From assembly GCA_000497835.1 (NCBI GenBank), contig KI547176.1, positions 126,802 to 183,774 of the forward strand: 56,973 bases of DNA. Direction: 5' to 3'. The translations under genes were made by a program, and so were the position numbers. The notes below the pieces were generated by a model. The model was not told the origin of the DNA. It saw only the letters and a list, made by a program, of their open reading frames with translations, and did not search any database. This DNA is from a gamma proteobacterium L18 (GTDB lineage: Bacteria; Pseudomonadota; Gammaproteobacteria; Pseudomonadales; Pseudomonadaceae). Each line of letters starts with the position of its first letter. Position 1 is the stretch's first letter. This document shows, one piece after another, positions 15,818-24,323 of the stretch.

Positions 15818-17287
15818 TCAGTCCGACGACTTGGTGTTCAAGGCGTTCAGGGTGGTCATGACGCTGGAGCTGGTGGCGTTGAGCTGGGCTACCAGGGTAT
15901 CCATGGCCGTGTATTTGGCGGTCAGGGTTGTGGTGAGGGTGGTCATGCGCGAATCGAGGTCGGTTTGCTGATCATTCAGATCACTGGTGGTCGCCGCGTA
16001 TTGCTTGATGCGGGTCTCCAGAATACCGCCCGTCTGGGTGTATGGCGTGATGACCGAGGTCAAGCGAGTGAGCAAGCCACTGGTACCCACGAACAAACCG
16101 GCCACGTTGCCGGCGTTGGTGGTCATGGCCGTGTCCCAAGTGGTGTCGTTCATCAGCAGAGTGCCGTCGGTCTGCGTGGTAACGCCCAACTGCGACAGGA
16201 TGCTCAAGTTACCGCTGGTGGTGCTCGACTTGGTCAACTGGCCCTGGATGGCCGCCAGCAACGAGCGCATCCCCGAGTCACCCGTCAGGGCGCCAGCGGT
16301 GGTAGTGGCCGAAGTACTGGTACTCTCAGTGGCGCCGGTGGCGGTTACGGCTGTCTGTGCGGTGACTGCCAGCATCAAGGCGTTGTAGGCGCTGACGAAG
16401 GTGGTGACCGACGTTTTCATGTCGTCAGTGCTGGAGCCGACGGTGATCGCCGTGGTGCCCTTGCCCGCCAGGGTGATAGTGACCCCACTGACGGCAGTGG
16501 TCAGCGAGTTACTGGAGCTGGTCATCTCGTCCAGCCCGTCTATCGAATACTTCGCGTCCTGAGGCAGGCTACCCAGATAGCCTGCGCTGCTGCTGGATCC
16601 AGCCTGGCTGCCATCAATAGCCAAGGCGTCAATACCACTGACCGACAAGCCCGTATTTTCACCAGTCGTGGTCGACGACAGCACCAGGCGAGACGCGCCG
16701 CTGGAGTCAGTTACCAAGTTGGCCGAGATACCAGCAGACTGCAACTGGCTGTTGATTGCATCGCGCACGCCAGACAGGGTGGTGTTTGCCGCCAACGACA
16801 CAGAGTACGCGGTACCATTTGCCTGAGTGATACTCAGGGTGGTCGCGGCGGTGGTCATGACAGTCGTTGCACCGCCCGAAACGGCAGCCGTGGTGACCTT
16901 GGACCCGGTGGCAATCTGCGACACGGTCAGGTTATAGGTACCCGCCGCTGCCGTGTTGCTCGACTTCGCGGTCGCGACCGTCTCCAGCGACGAGGTCGCC
17001 GCCAGACCCGTGAACGAGTTGACATCGTTCAACGCCGCCATGGCGGTTGTAAATGTCTTCAAGGCATCGTTGACAGTACTGACTGCCGAACTCAAAGCCG
17101 CCGTGGTCGACAGCTGCGCCGTGATCTGATCCTGCTTCGGCGCCTTCTGCGCGTTGACAAGAGCTTCAACGATGGCGGCGGTATCGACACCCGAGCCGAT
17201 GCCGCTGACGGTAATGCCGCCCGAACTGCTGACCGAGGTCGTGCCAGTGGTGCTGGTCGAACTGGTGGTGCTGGAAGTGGTGGTCAT
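15818..17287 (-). CDS. fliD: FliD, filament cap protein
   Basis: FliD forms the cap under which flagellin subunits fold, and in Pseudomonas it can mediate mucin adhesion. The 489 residues are Ser/Thr/Ala rich with a low-complexity start. The N-terminal pattern ITVSGIGSGVDTAAIVEALV and the C-terminal helical segment (DLDSRMTTLTTTLTAKYTAM) are typical of FliD_N and FliD_C. GGGAG lies before the ATG. It is followed by its own terminator. Confidence 0.94.
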   Translation of the reverse strand: MTTTSSTTSSTSTTGTTSVSSSGGITVSGIGSGVDTAAIVEALVNAQKAPKQDQITAQLSTTAALSSAVSTVNDALKTFTTAMAALNDVNSFTGLAATSSLETVATAKSSNTAAAGTYNLTVSQIATGSKVTTAAVSGGATTVMTTAATTLSITQANGTAYSVSLAANTTLSGVRDAINSQLQSAGISANLVTDSSGASRLVLSSTTTGENTGLSVSGIDALAIDGSQAGSSSSAGYLGSLPQDAKYSIDGLDEMTSSSNSLTTAVSGVTITLAGKGTTAITVGSSTDDMKTSVTTFVSAYNALMLAVTAQTAVTATGATESTSTSATTTAGALTGDSGMRSLLAAIQGQLTKSSTTSGNLSILSQLGVTTQTDGTLLMNDTTWDTAMTTNAGNVAGLFVGTSGLLTRLTSVITPYTQTGGILETRIKQYAATTSDLNDQQTDLDSRMTTLTTTLTAKYTAMDTLVAQLNATSSSVMTTLNALNTKSSD

Positions 17288-17310
17288 TGGTTGAACTCCC
17301 GTTCAGGCGA

Positions 17311-17338
17311 CTGTCGGCTTTTTGACAAAACGCCTAGA
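17311..17338 (-). promoter_or_regulatory. Possible FliA promoter of fliD
   Basis: Minus-strand TCTAG-N15-GCCGACAG: the -10 is good, the -35 is one base off TCAAG and the spacer one base longer than at fliC. It is placed between flaG and fliD. In P. aeruginosa fliD is reported as sigma-54 dependent, so this is tentative. Confidence 0.35.
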
Positions 17339-17383
17339 GTAAGCAGATTTCTACAAATTCGTTCAAGTCTCGTGCCAACGCAC

Positions 17384-17758
17384 TCAGACCTGCGTGTCCA
17401 ACAGCATACTGTCGGTTTCTTTCAGGTAGCGCGCCAACTTCAAGGCGGCTTCGCTCGGCAGTTGCCGTACCACTTCCCCACTGTCGGTAGCGATGATCTT
17501 GACCACGACCTGGTGGGTTGTATCGTCAATGGAAAACCTCAGGCCGCGCTGCGTGGAATCCGCATGGTCCTGCAAGTCCTTCACTGCTTTATCCAATTCT
17601 TCCCGACTGGGCGTTTTCGTGTTGCCGGTGTCGCTTGTAGCCGTCGCGGTGGCGGTGGCGGTGCTCGCCGCGGGCACAGCGGGCGCGACTGCGCTGGCGG
17701 CCGTCGCTTGCGTTGCAACCTGGGGGTAAGACGCGTTCAATTTGACGCTCATGTCCAT
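17384..17758 (-). CDS. flaG: FlaG, filament-length/flagellin-associated protein
   Basis: FlaG family protein of 124 residues. The N-terminus is variable and Ala/Thr rich. The conserved C-terminal domain has the pattern GLRFSIDDTTHQVVVKIIAT, then GEVVRQLPSEAALKLARYL. In Vibrio, Aeromonas and Campylobacter, FlaG loss lengthens or weakens filaments. The open frame continues upstream to 17806, but GAGGTGAC lies before the ATG at 17758 and the extension runs into the fliC terminator. It lies between fliC and fliD. Confidence 0.9.
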   Translation of the reverse strand: MDMSVKLNASYPQVATQATAASAVAPAVPAASTATATATATSDTGNTKTPSREELDKAVKDLQDHADSTQRGLRFSIDDTTHQVVVKIIATDSGEVVRQLPSEAALKLARYLKETDSMLLDTQV

Positions 17759-17779
17759 GTCCGTCACCTCGAAAATGTG

Positions 17780-17810
17780 AAAAAACGAAAGGGCACTCGT
17801 GAGCACCCTT
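17780..17810 (-). terminator. Intrinsic terminator of fliC
   Basis: Minus-strand stem AAGGGTGCTC/GAGTGCCCTT (some wobble pairs) followed by CGTTTTTT. It lies 22 bases past the fliC stop, between fliC and flaG, and probably sets the fliC:flaG ratio. Confidence 0.75.
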
Positions 17811-17831
17811 CCGTTTAACTAGCCGTTGCTA

Positions 17832-18680
17832 TTACTGAAGCAGCTTCAGTACAGCGGAAGGCAGTTGGTTGGCTTGCGACAGGATCGCGGTGGAAGCCGA
17901 CTGCAGAGTTTGTTGCTTGGTCAGTTCAGCAGTTTCAGCAGCGAAGTCAGCATCCTGAATGGTCGAACGCGAAGCGGTAGCGTTCGAAACGATGTTGTTC
18001 AGGTTGGAGATGGTGCTGGAGAAACGGTTTTGCTTGGCACCCAGGTCAGCACGAGCGCTGTTGATGGTGGCCAGTGCGGCGTCGATGGCGGAGATCGAGG
18101 CGTCGACCGCGCTGTGCGCTGCGTCGTTGCTGGTACCCGAGATCGAAGTCGACGACAGACCCAGGCCGCTGGCCGAGAAGTTGCCGGTCAGGGACAGGGT
18201 GATGTGCTGGTCGGAACCAGTCATCGCGCCAACCTGGAATTCCAGAGTCGAAGCCGAACCGTCCAGCAGTTTCATGCCGGTGCCGAAAGTGGTCGAAGTC
18301 GAGATACGGGTCAGTTCTTCGCTCATCTGAGCGTATTCGGCGTTCAGCGAGGTACGGTCAGCGGTGCTGTTGGAGTCGTTTCGCGACTGAACGGCCAGTT
18401 CACGCATACGTTGCAGAATGTTGGTCGACTCTTGCAGCGCGCCTTCAGCGGTCTGGGCGATCGAGATACCGTCGTTGGCGTTCTTGGTAGCCATGGTCAG
18501 GCCGTTGATCTGAGTGGTCAGACGGCTGGCGATTTGCAGGCCAGCGGCGTCGTCTTTGGCGCTGTTGATTTTCAGGCCGGAAGACAGACGAGTCATTGCG
18601 GTGGACAGAGCGCTGGAAGCGTTGTTCAGGTTGTTCTGAACGGTCAGCGAAGCGATGTTAGTGTTTACAGTCAAAGCCAT
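17832..18680 (-). CDS. fliC: FliC, flagellin
   Basis: Major filament subunit, 282 residues. Conserved D0/D1 helices at both ends (start ALTVNTNIASLTVQNNLNN, end SQANQLPSAVLKLLQ) flank a short Ser/Thr-rich centre (about 135-195), so the outer D2/D3 domains are minimal. The flg22 region lies at residues 30-51 and keeps the RLSSG and INSAKDDAAG cores recognised by plant FLS2. The Ser/Thr-rich centre is the expected O-glycosylation surface for the adjacent island. GAGGAAT precedes the ATG. It is driven by a clear FliA promoter. Confidence 0.97.
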   Translation of the reverse strand: MALTVNTNIASLTVQNNLNNASSALSTAMTRLSSGLKINSAKDDAAGLQIASRLTTQINGLTMATKNANDGISIAQTAEGALQESTNILQRMRELAVQSRNDSNSTADRTSLNAEYAQMSEELTRISTSTTFGTGMKLLDGSASTLEFQVGAMTGSDQHITLSLTGNFSASGLGLSSTSISGTSNDAAHSAVDASISAIDAALATINSARADLGAKQNRFSSTISNLNNIVSNATASRSTIQDADFAAETAELTKQQTLQSASTAILSQANQLPSAVLKLLQ

Positions 18681-18760
18681 GACGAAATTCCTCGATGGGT
18701 GGGTGCAGCGGCTTCCGGCCCTGGCAACCGCCGGGTGTGGCCTAGAGAACCTTCGTAATA

Positions 18761-18788
18761 GTTATCGTCGTGATGGGAAGTTGCTTGA
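18761..18788 (-). promoter_or_regulatory. FliA (sigma-28) promoter of fliC
   Basis: Minus-strand TCAAG-N14-GACGATAAC, close to the Pseudomonas FliA consensus TCAAG-N14-GCCGATA. The leader is about 75 bases. The rest of the 310-base gap 18681-18990 shows a run of T then A (18793-18808) but no gene. Confidence 0.8.
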
Positions 18789-18990
18789 GGGCTTTTTTTG
18801 AAAAAAAACGCCATCAGTACGCCACCCCTTGTAAACCGGGGGTTTCAGCCCCCTCGACGATCCCTTTACCTTCACCCGCCCGCGTATCGACTGTGACACA
18901 GATCACATTTTTGCCCGCCCCGAGTCGTCACGGCCCGGGGCTGGGGATTGATGATAGATGAAATTTGGCCATGCAAGATGATGTGGGATT

Positions 18991-19257
18991 TCAGATGTCG
19001 CCCTGGCGCATCAGCTCCAGCAATTCATATTCAAGGTAATCGGCCAGCGCCAACCAGTTCTGCCCTTCCTGGCACGCCAGCATCTCGCCCAGCACTGCCA
19101 CCCATTGCTGCTGCAACGCAGGCGGCGTGCGATCAAACAGCGGCATCAGCGCGCCGAACAACTCCACCATCACCAACGCCGCTTCCACATCCCGCCCCAG
19201 GCGAAACAGATGGGCACAGGCAACCGCCGGTTCACGGTATTGCGTAAAACCGCTCAT
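18991..19257 (-). CDS. Small helical protein coupled to the Maf-like gene
   Basis: 88 residues starting at the ATG at 19257, which overlaps the stop of the DUF115/Maf gene (ATGA). I do not recognise the family. It is acidic, Leu/Ala rich and predicted all-helical, with a C-terminal LADYLEYELLELMRQGDI segment. There is no signal peptide or catalytic motif. Strict coupling to the Maf-like gene and position just upstream of fliC suggest a partner or chaperone for flagellin modification; that is inference. An in-frame Met three codons upstream is less likely. Confidence 0.65.
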   Translation of the reverse strand: MSGFTQYREPAVACAHLFRLGRDVEAALVMVELFGALMPLFDRTPPALQQQWVAVLGEMLACQEGQNWLALADYLEYELLELMRQGDI

Positions 19258-20546
19258 TGGCACCACTCCGCATCGAACTGCGTGCCGGCGATCATCGCCC
19301 CGGCACGGCTGGTATTGAAGAACGGCACCTGGGGGTGCCCGGCGATGTAGCGTTCAAGCTCCACCAAATAGCTACGGAAGTTGAGTTGGGTACGCACGCG
19401 CTGGCCACGACCGTCGAGCACCCAGTGCTTGGCGGCCTGCAACTGCGGCCCCAGGTCGCCATCGCTCCAACCGGCGTGGGTCTTGTCGCCCGGGAAAGCG
19501 AAGTCGGCGCCGAACAGCGTCACCTGCCCTGCCCCCATTTTCACGGCCAGGTCCACGGCCGGATGAATCACGCTGCCGCCCACATAAAGGCTGGCCTTGG
19601 GCAGTTGCTCGCGCAGTTGCGCATACACCGGGCTGGCGGAGTAGCCAACGTGGCGCGGGCCCTTCCAGCTTTCCAGCAACGACTTTTCCAGCAACGGCAA
19701 GTACACCAGCCCTACCCCCTCGGAGCCCTCGGCCGGCAAGTGGCGACTACTGATGCGCTGATCAATGCTGACCACCAGATCGGGCACGATGCCGTGGGCG
19801 AGCAACGGGCGGTAGGCGGTATCAACGCTGATGAAGAATGGGCGACCCGCTTGCTCGCGCACCGCCTTGAGTTTGGCAAAGTGCTGTTCCAGGCTGGGCC
19901 CGGTGGCAATCACGAAAAAACCCCGACCCGGCTGCGAGCCAAACAGCTGCGCCACGTCGGGGTCGCTGTGCAGCAGCGGCACCGCGTCTTCCAGGCGCTG
20001 AGCAATTTCCGGATCCTGGGCAGTGAATTCGCGGTTGTTGAACGCCAGGTGCACTTCACTGATCAGCCGGTCGCGAATCCGCGCGTTGTGGTCGTCGGCC
20101 AGCACCAACTCCGAGGGCAAGGCGAAGAACGGCAGGCAGATTTCGGCGTGATCGCCGGCCATCACCAGCTCGACCCGAGGATCGGCCAGCCAGTCGTCCT
20201 GTTCGAGGATCTGCAGCACCAGGGCGAACACGGCGCTGTTGAGGATGTGCACCGTGAGGCGCTGGAGTGCGGGGCGTTGCAGCAGGACGCGCTGCAGGTC
20301 GCCCAGGCCGGTGCCGTATACGTGGGCCTGGGGCGCTTGCGGAGCGATGGTCGCGGCCTGGAGCTGGGCTTCGGCGAGGCGATCATGACGACTGGTGAGC
20401 TGCACACCGCTGATGCTCAGGGTGGTACCCAGGCCCTCGACCAATTGCGCAGGGACGGTGCCGGGATTTTCCAGTTGCAGGCGATCGAACAACAGCGGCC
20501 AGCGCGTTTGCAAAAGGTGCGCGTTGCGCTGGGGGATGTCGGTCAT
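19254..20546 (-). CDS. Maf-like motility accessory factor (DUF115/MptE-like), putative flagellin glycosyltransferase
   Basis: 430-residue protein of the 6-hydroxymethylpterin pyrophosphokinase MptE-like fold (DUF115). The diagnostic stretch is FFVIATGPSLEQHF, with GPSLE at 216-220, followed by ISVDTAYRPLLAHGIVPDLV and later LFGADFAFPGDKTHA. Maf proteins of Campylobacter, Aeromonas, Shewanella and Clostridium are required to attach nonulosonic acids such as pseudaminic acid to flagellin. The pse operon next door supplies exactly that donor. The stop overlaps the start of the small downstream gene. Upstream is a three-copy palindromic repeat block. Function inferred from family and context. Confidence 0.82.
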   Translation of the reverse strand: MTDIPQRNAHLLQTRWPLLFDRLQLENPGTVPAQLVEGLGTTLSISGVQLTSRHDRLAEAQLQAATIAPQAPQAHVYGTGLGDLQRVLLQRPALQRLTVHILNSAVFALVLQILEQDDWLADPRVELVMAGDHAEICLPFFALPSELVLADDHNARIRDRLISEVHLAFNNREFTAQDPEIAQRLEDAVPLLHSDPDVAQLFGSQPGRGFFVIATGPSLEQHFAKLKAVREQAGRPFFISVDTAYRPLLAHGIVPDLVVSIDQRISSRHLPAEGSEGVGLVYLPLLEKSLLESWKGPRHVGYSASPVYAQLREQLPKASLYVGGSVIHPAVDLAVKMGAGQVTLFGADFAFPGDKTHAGWSDGDLGPQLQAAKHWVLDGRGQRVRTQLNFRSYLVELERYIAGHPQVPFFNTSRAGAMIAGTQFDAEWCQ

Positions 20547-20601
20547 GGGCAGGCGGCCTTGGTGATACGTTCAGCCCACAAGCGTATCAGAAGGCGAAAC
20601 C

Positions 20602-21047
20602 CTGTAGCAGCACATGGCTTGAAACCGCGCTGCCTGCATCGCGACTAAAGTCGGCTCCTACGCCGTCCGTGGTAGGAGCCGGCCTTGGCCGCGATGCAGA
20701 CGCCGCCGCCCTGTGGCCCATGCGGTCCGCCAGACAGACCGCAGCGCTTGTGACGCATGGCTTGAAACCGCGTTGCCTGCATCGCGACTAAAGTCGGCTC
20801 CTACGCCGCCCGTGGTAGGAGCCAGCCTTGGCCGCGATGCAGGCGACGCGGTCCTGTGGTCCATGCGGTCCGCCGGCCACTGCTACAGGGGACCGCGTTG
20901 CCTGCATCGCGACTAAAGTCGGCTCCTACGCCGTCCGTGGTAGGAGCCGGCCTTGGCCGCGATGCAGGCGACGCCGTCCTGTGGCCCATGCGGTCCGCCA
21001 GACAGACCGCAGCGCCTGTGACGCGGCCTGCCGGCCGCTGCTACAGA
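20602..21047. repeat. Block of three tandem palindromic repeats
   Basis: A palindromic core beginning TGCCTGCATCGCGACTAAAG and ending GGCCGCGATGCAG occurs three times, starting at 20631, 20774 and 20899 (spacing 143 and 125 bases), each followed by a CTGTGG(C/T)CCATGCGGTCCGCC tail. The whole block is bounded by CTGTAGCAG (20602) and CTGCTACAG (to about 21047). It fills most of the 512-base gap between the KAS III and Maf-like genes; I see no gene in it. Confidence 0.85.
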
Positions 21048-21058
21048 GGTGAGGAGAA

Positions 21059-21982
21059 TCAGCGATGCAGAATCGCTGAGCCCCAGGACAGCCCCACGCC
21101 GAAGCCGCTGATGGCCACGCGCTTCCAGGTGGCGTCCATCACGTGCTTTTCCAGCAGCAACGGCACGCTGGACGATACGGTGTTGCCCGTCTCGACCATG
21201 TCCTTGATGAACTTCTCGGGCTTGTCCTCGAAGCGACGCGCCACGGCGTCGACGATGGCGGCGCTGCCCTGGTGGATGCAGAACGCATCGATGTCGTCCG
21301 GGGTCAGGCCCGACTCGCCCAGCAGTTCGTGCAGGTGCGCTGGCACTTTCAGCAGCGCGAAGTTGAACACCTGGCGGCCGTTCATGAAGAACACGCCATC
21401 AGTGACCTTCAGGTGCGGTGCACCGGAACCGTCGGTGCCGAACTTGGCCTTGCCCAACTGCCACACCGCGTCTTCACCCATCCAGGTGGCGGTGGCGGCG
21501 TCGCCGAACAGCATGGTGGTGTTGCGGTCTTCCGGGTCGACGATCTTCGAATACGGGTCGGCGGTGATCAGCAGGCCGTTTTTCAGGCCCGCTGCTTCCA
21601 TGAAGCCCTTCATCGCGTAGATGCCGTAGACATAACCCGAACAGCCCAGGGAGATGTCGAACGCCGCCACGTGGGTCGGCAGGCCCAGTTTGTCCTGGAC
21701 GATGGCGGCCGTGTGCGGCAGGCCTTCTTCGTCACCGTTCTGGGTGACGACGATCAGCGCGTCGATGGACTCGCGTTTAAGCTCGGGGTTATTCGCAAAC
21801 AGAGCATTGACCGCTTCGACGCACAGGTCGGAGGTCTCCTGGCCAGCGTCTTTGCGCGGCAGGAAAGCGGAGCCGATCTTGCCCAGGATGAACTCTTCGT
21901 CCTTGGCAAATTTGGCACCCTGGGCGTAGTTATCAACGCCTTCGGAAGGCACGTAACTCGCTATGCTTTTTATGCCAATCAT
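21059..21982 (-). CDS. Ketoacyl-ACP synthase III (FabH-like) of the flagellar glycan island
   Basis: 307 residues of the KAS III fold. The expected catalytic triad is intact: Cys114 in SLGCSGYVYG, His237 in CIHQGS and Asn267 in ETGNTVSSS. A FabH-like protein with these residues should condense an acyl-CoA with an acyl-ACP. A homologous gene (orf3) lies beside fgt1/fgt2 in the P. syringae flagellin glycosylation island, where the glycan carries an N-acylated amino sugar. It probably makes the acyl group for sugar modification rather than housekeeping fatty acids. No acyl carrier protein gene is visible nearby. GGGAAG lies before the ATG. The 237-base gap upstream shows no clear promoter. Confidence 0.85.
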   Translation of the reverse strand: MIGIKSIASYVPSEGVDNYAQGAKFAKDEEFILGKIGSAFLPRKDAGQETSDLCVEAVNALFANNPELKRESIDALIVVTQNGDEEGLPHTAAIVQDKLGLPTHVAAFDISLGCSGYVYGIYAMKGFMEAAGLKNGLLITADPYSKIVDPEDRNTTMLFGDAATATWMGEDAVWQLGKAKFGTDGSGAPHLKVTDGVFFMNGRQVFNFALLKVPAHLHELLGESGLTPDDIDAFCIHQGSAAIVDAVARRFEDKPEKFIKDMVETGNTVSSSVPLLLEKHVMDATWKRVAISGFGVGLSWGSAILHR

Positions 21983-22219
21983 TATGGCTTCCCAATAATA
22001 AAGAGCTAAATATCACCGCTCGCATGATGGAGGGGCGCCAACAAAACCGGGATTTGCATCACCCGCGCGGGGGCGAAAACAGGCGACGCCGGGGCCATGA
22101 ATCATGGCACTGCGCCCACGTCACCCAACATCAGGTTACAGTGGAGATGCCCGTTATGACTCACAGGTCACGTTGATTCAACATGATTTCGCGTTTTTTG
22201 GCCATGCTTAAGCGACCGT

Positions 22220-23272
22220 TCAGTCAATCATTGACCAATCCAGCGCCATGCCGCGAGCCAGAGGGCGGCGTGCCGCGCGCCCCAGCACGTTGTCCAGATG
22301 TCGCGGGGCCAGGCCCAGGCCGGGACGAATGGCCCGCACGTTGTCACGGGTCAGTGGCTCACCCGCCGCCACGTCCCGCACCACGTACAGCGAGCGCCGG
22401 TACACCAGCGACTTCTGCTCGGCGGTGGTGGCGCCGTACTGCACCTGGCCCAGCGCCTGCCAGGCACGCTCGGTCTCGGTGACCAGGCTGGCCAGCTCGG
22501 CCGGCTCAAGCGAGAAGCTGGCGTCCACGCCACCAGCGCTGCGGTCCAGGGTGAAGTGTTTTTCCACCACGCTGGCGCCCAGCGCCACCGCCGCCACGGC
22601 GGCGCCCACGCCCATGGTGTGGTCGGACAGGCCCACTTCGCAGCCAAACAACTCGCGCATATGGGCGATGGTGCGCAGGTGGGTGTTGAGCGGTGACGCC
22701 GGGTAGGTACTGGTGCACTTGAGCAGGATCAGGTCGCGACAGCCGGCGGCACGGGCAGCGCGCACGCTTTCATCCAGCTCGGCGACGCTGGCCATGCCGG
22801 TGGAGATGATCAGCGGCTTGCCGGTGGAGGCTGCCTTGCGGATCAACGGCAGGTCGGTGTTCTCGAAACTGGCGATCTTGTAGGCCGGCACCTCCAGGCT
22901 TTCCAGGAAGTCGACGGCGCTCTCATCGAACGGCGAGGAGAACGCCAGCATGCCGTGGCTTTTCGCCCGTTCGAAAATCGGCGCGTGCCATTCCCACGGC
23001 GTGTGCGCCTGCTGGTACAGCGCGTACAGCGAGGTGTCGGCCCACAGGCTGTCGGGGTCGCTGATGCGGAACTCGCCCTGGTCGATGTCCAGGGTCATGG
23101 TGTCGGCGGTGTAGGTCTGCAGCTTCAGCGCGTGGGCGCCCGCCTTGGCGGCGGCATCGACGATGGCCAGGGCGCGCTCCAGCGACTGATTGTGGTTGCC
23201 GCTCATCTCGGCGATGACGAATGGCGGCGCGTCGAGGCCGATGGCGCGGTGACCGATCTTGAAGCTGGGCAT
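22220..23272 (-). CDS. pseI: PseI, pseudaminic acid synthase
   Basis: PseI condenses 2,4-diacetamido-2,4,6-trideoxy-L-altrose with phosphoenolpyruvate to give pseudaminic acid. The 350 residues are a NeuB TIM barrel (FVIAEMSGNHNQ at the start, KLQTYTADT, ISTGMASVAELD, CTSTYPA, GLSDHTMG, VVEKHFTLDR) and a C-terminal SAF/antifreeze-like domain (RRSLYVVRDVAAGEPLTRDN). The frame is open to 23329, but AAGGA precedes the ATG at 23272 and the upstream part overlaps pseG. Last gene of the pse operon. Distinction from sialic or legionaminic acid synthases rests on the PseB/PseC neighbours. Confidence 0.9.
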   Translation of the reverse strand: MPSFKIGHRAIGLDAPPFVIAEMSGNHNQSLERALAIVDAAAKAGAHALKLQTYTADTMTLDIDQGEFRISDPDSLWADTSLYALYQQAHTPWEWHAPIFERAKSHGMLAFSSPFDESAVDFLESLEVPAYKIASFENTDLPLIRKAASTGKPLIISTGMASVAELDESVRAARAAGCRDLILLKCTSTYPASPLNTHLRTIAHMRELFGCEVGLSDHTMGVGAAVAAVALGASVVEKHFTLDRSAGGVDASFSLEPAELASLVTETERAWQALGQVQYGATTAEQKSLVYRRSLYVVRDVAAGEPLTRDNVRAIRPGLGLAPRHLDNVLGRAARRPLARGMALDWSMID

Positions 23273-23276
23273 AGAA

Positions 23277-24323
23277 CTATCCTTGCGACGGTGCTGCGGC
23301 AAACAGGGCCCAGGCCAGGCGCAAGGCACCCATGCCGTCCACCAGTTGGCGAGAGTGTTCGGCCAGTGAATGGCGGCGCTGAACGTCGTCCAGCAGCCCC
23401 ATCACCGACTGGCGAAGGGCCTGGGAACTGACATCCGCGGCTTCGCCCAGGTACACATGGGCGCCCGCCACCGCCATCAGTTCGGCGTTGGCCTGCTGGT
23501 TGTGGGCCACGGCCAGGCAAATGGTCGGCATGCCCACGGCCGCACGCTCCCAGGTAGTGCCGCCGCCGGCACCGATAAACAGGTCGGCGGTGGCCATCAG
23601 CGCCGGGAAATCCTCGACGAAGCTGTGCAGGGTCCAGTTAGGGCGCGTGGCCACGTAGGCTTGCAGGTGCGCCCAGTCCGGGTTGTTGTGACCAGCGATG
23701 AAGTCCACTTCCAGGCCCGTCAGGCCCTCGAGGGCGACCATGGCCTTGAGCGTATTGCCGTTGAAATCGAAGCCGCCGAAGTTGACCAGCACGCGCTGCA
23801 CGTGCGGGCGGATCGATATTCGCAGGGCCTCGTAGGCCGAGCCCAGCAAGGCGTGGCGCGGGCCAAAATACGTGTTGCATTCAGGCGTCAGCAGGCCGGC
23901 ATACGCCTGGGCGCTGGCCGTCAGGTTCTGGTCCAGCAGCAGGTCGGCGCTGTGCTCGCGGTTGGCCAGGTCGTCGATGGCCATGATCCGCGGCGCATAG
24001 GCCCGCGCGGCGGTTTCCCAGCGCGCATCCAGGCCGTAGTGGTCGACGATGACCCAATCGAACTGGCCGACATTTTTCAACGCCGCTATATCGTCCTGCC
24101 ACGGCAGCAGCGCTTCGATGTCGCAGGTGCTGGCGCCAGGCTTCATGGCACAGGTATTCCAGCCCTGGGCGGACAGGTTTACCAGCCGGTGGCCAGGCAA
24201 CGTCAGGCTGGCGAACGTAACCTGGGCACCCTGCTTGCGCAGGCAGTGGGCCAGCGTCAGGCAGCGGGCGATATGGCCACTGCCGATGGTGTGTGAAGCG
24301 TCGGCACGGATCAGCACCTTCAC
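23277..24323 (-). CDS. pseG: PseG, UDP-sugar hydrolase of the pseudaminic acid pathway
   Basis: PseG removes UDP from UDP-2,4-diacetamido-2,4,6-trideoxy-beta-L-altrose. The 348 residues have a GT-B fold. The catalytic histidine is His17 in IGSGHIARCLTLA, and the C-terminal half has the nucleotide-site motif FIGAGGGTTWERAAVGMPTI. The start is GTG at 24323, overlapping the pseF stop (GTGA). No acetyltransferase domain is fused to it, so it does not supply the PseH step. Confidence 0.9.
   Translation of the reverse strand: MKVLIRADASHTIGSGHIARCLTLAHCLRKQGAQVTFASLTLPGHRLVNLSAQGWNTCAMKPGASTCDIEALLPWQDDIAALKNVGQFDWVIVDHYGLDARWETAARAYAPRIMAIDDLANREHSADLLLDQNLTASAQAYAGLLTPECNTYFGPRHALLGSAYEALRISIRPHVQRVLVNFGGFDFNGNTLKAMVALEGLTGLEVDFIAGHNNPDWAHLQAYVATRPNWTLHSFVEDFPALMATADLFIGAGGGTTWERAAVGMPTICLAVAHNQQANAELMAVAGAHVYLGEAADVSSQALRQSVMGLLDDVQRRHSLAEHSRQLVDGMGALRLAWALFAAAPSQG

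Noticed and set aside
20602..21047. CRISPR-like array
   Set aside because: Three repeats about 125-143 bases apart, long and palindromic, without short unique spacers; they fit Pseudomonas extragenic palindromes.
21983..22219. Sigma-54 promoter for the KAS III gene
   Set aside because: A TGGCCCC-like stretch exists on the minus strand, but the -12 position reads TCGC, not TTGC.
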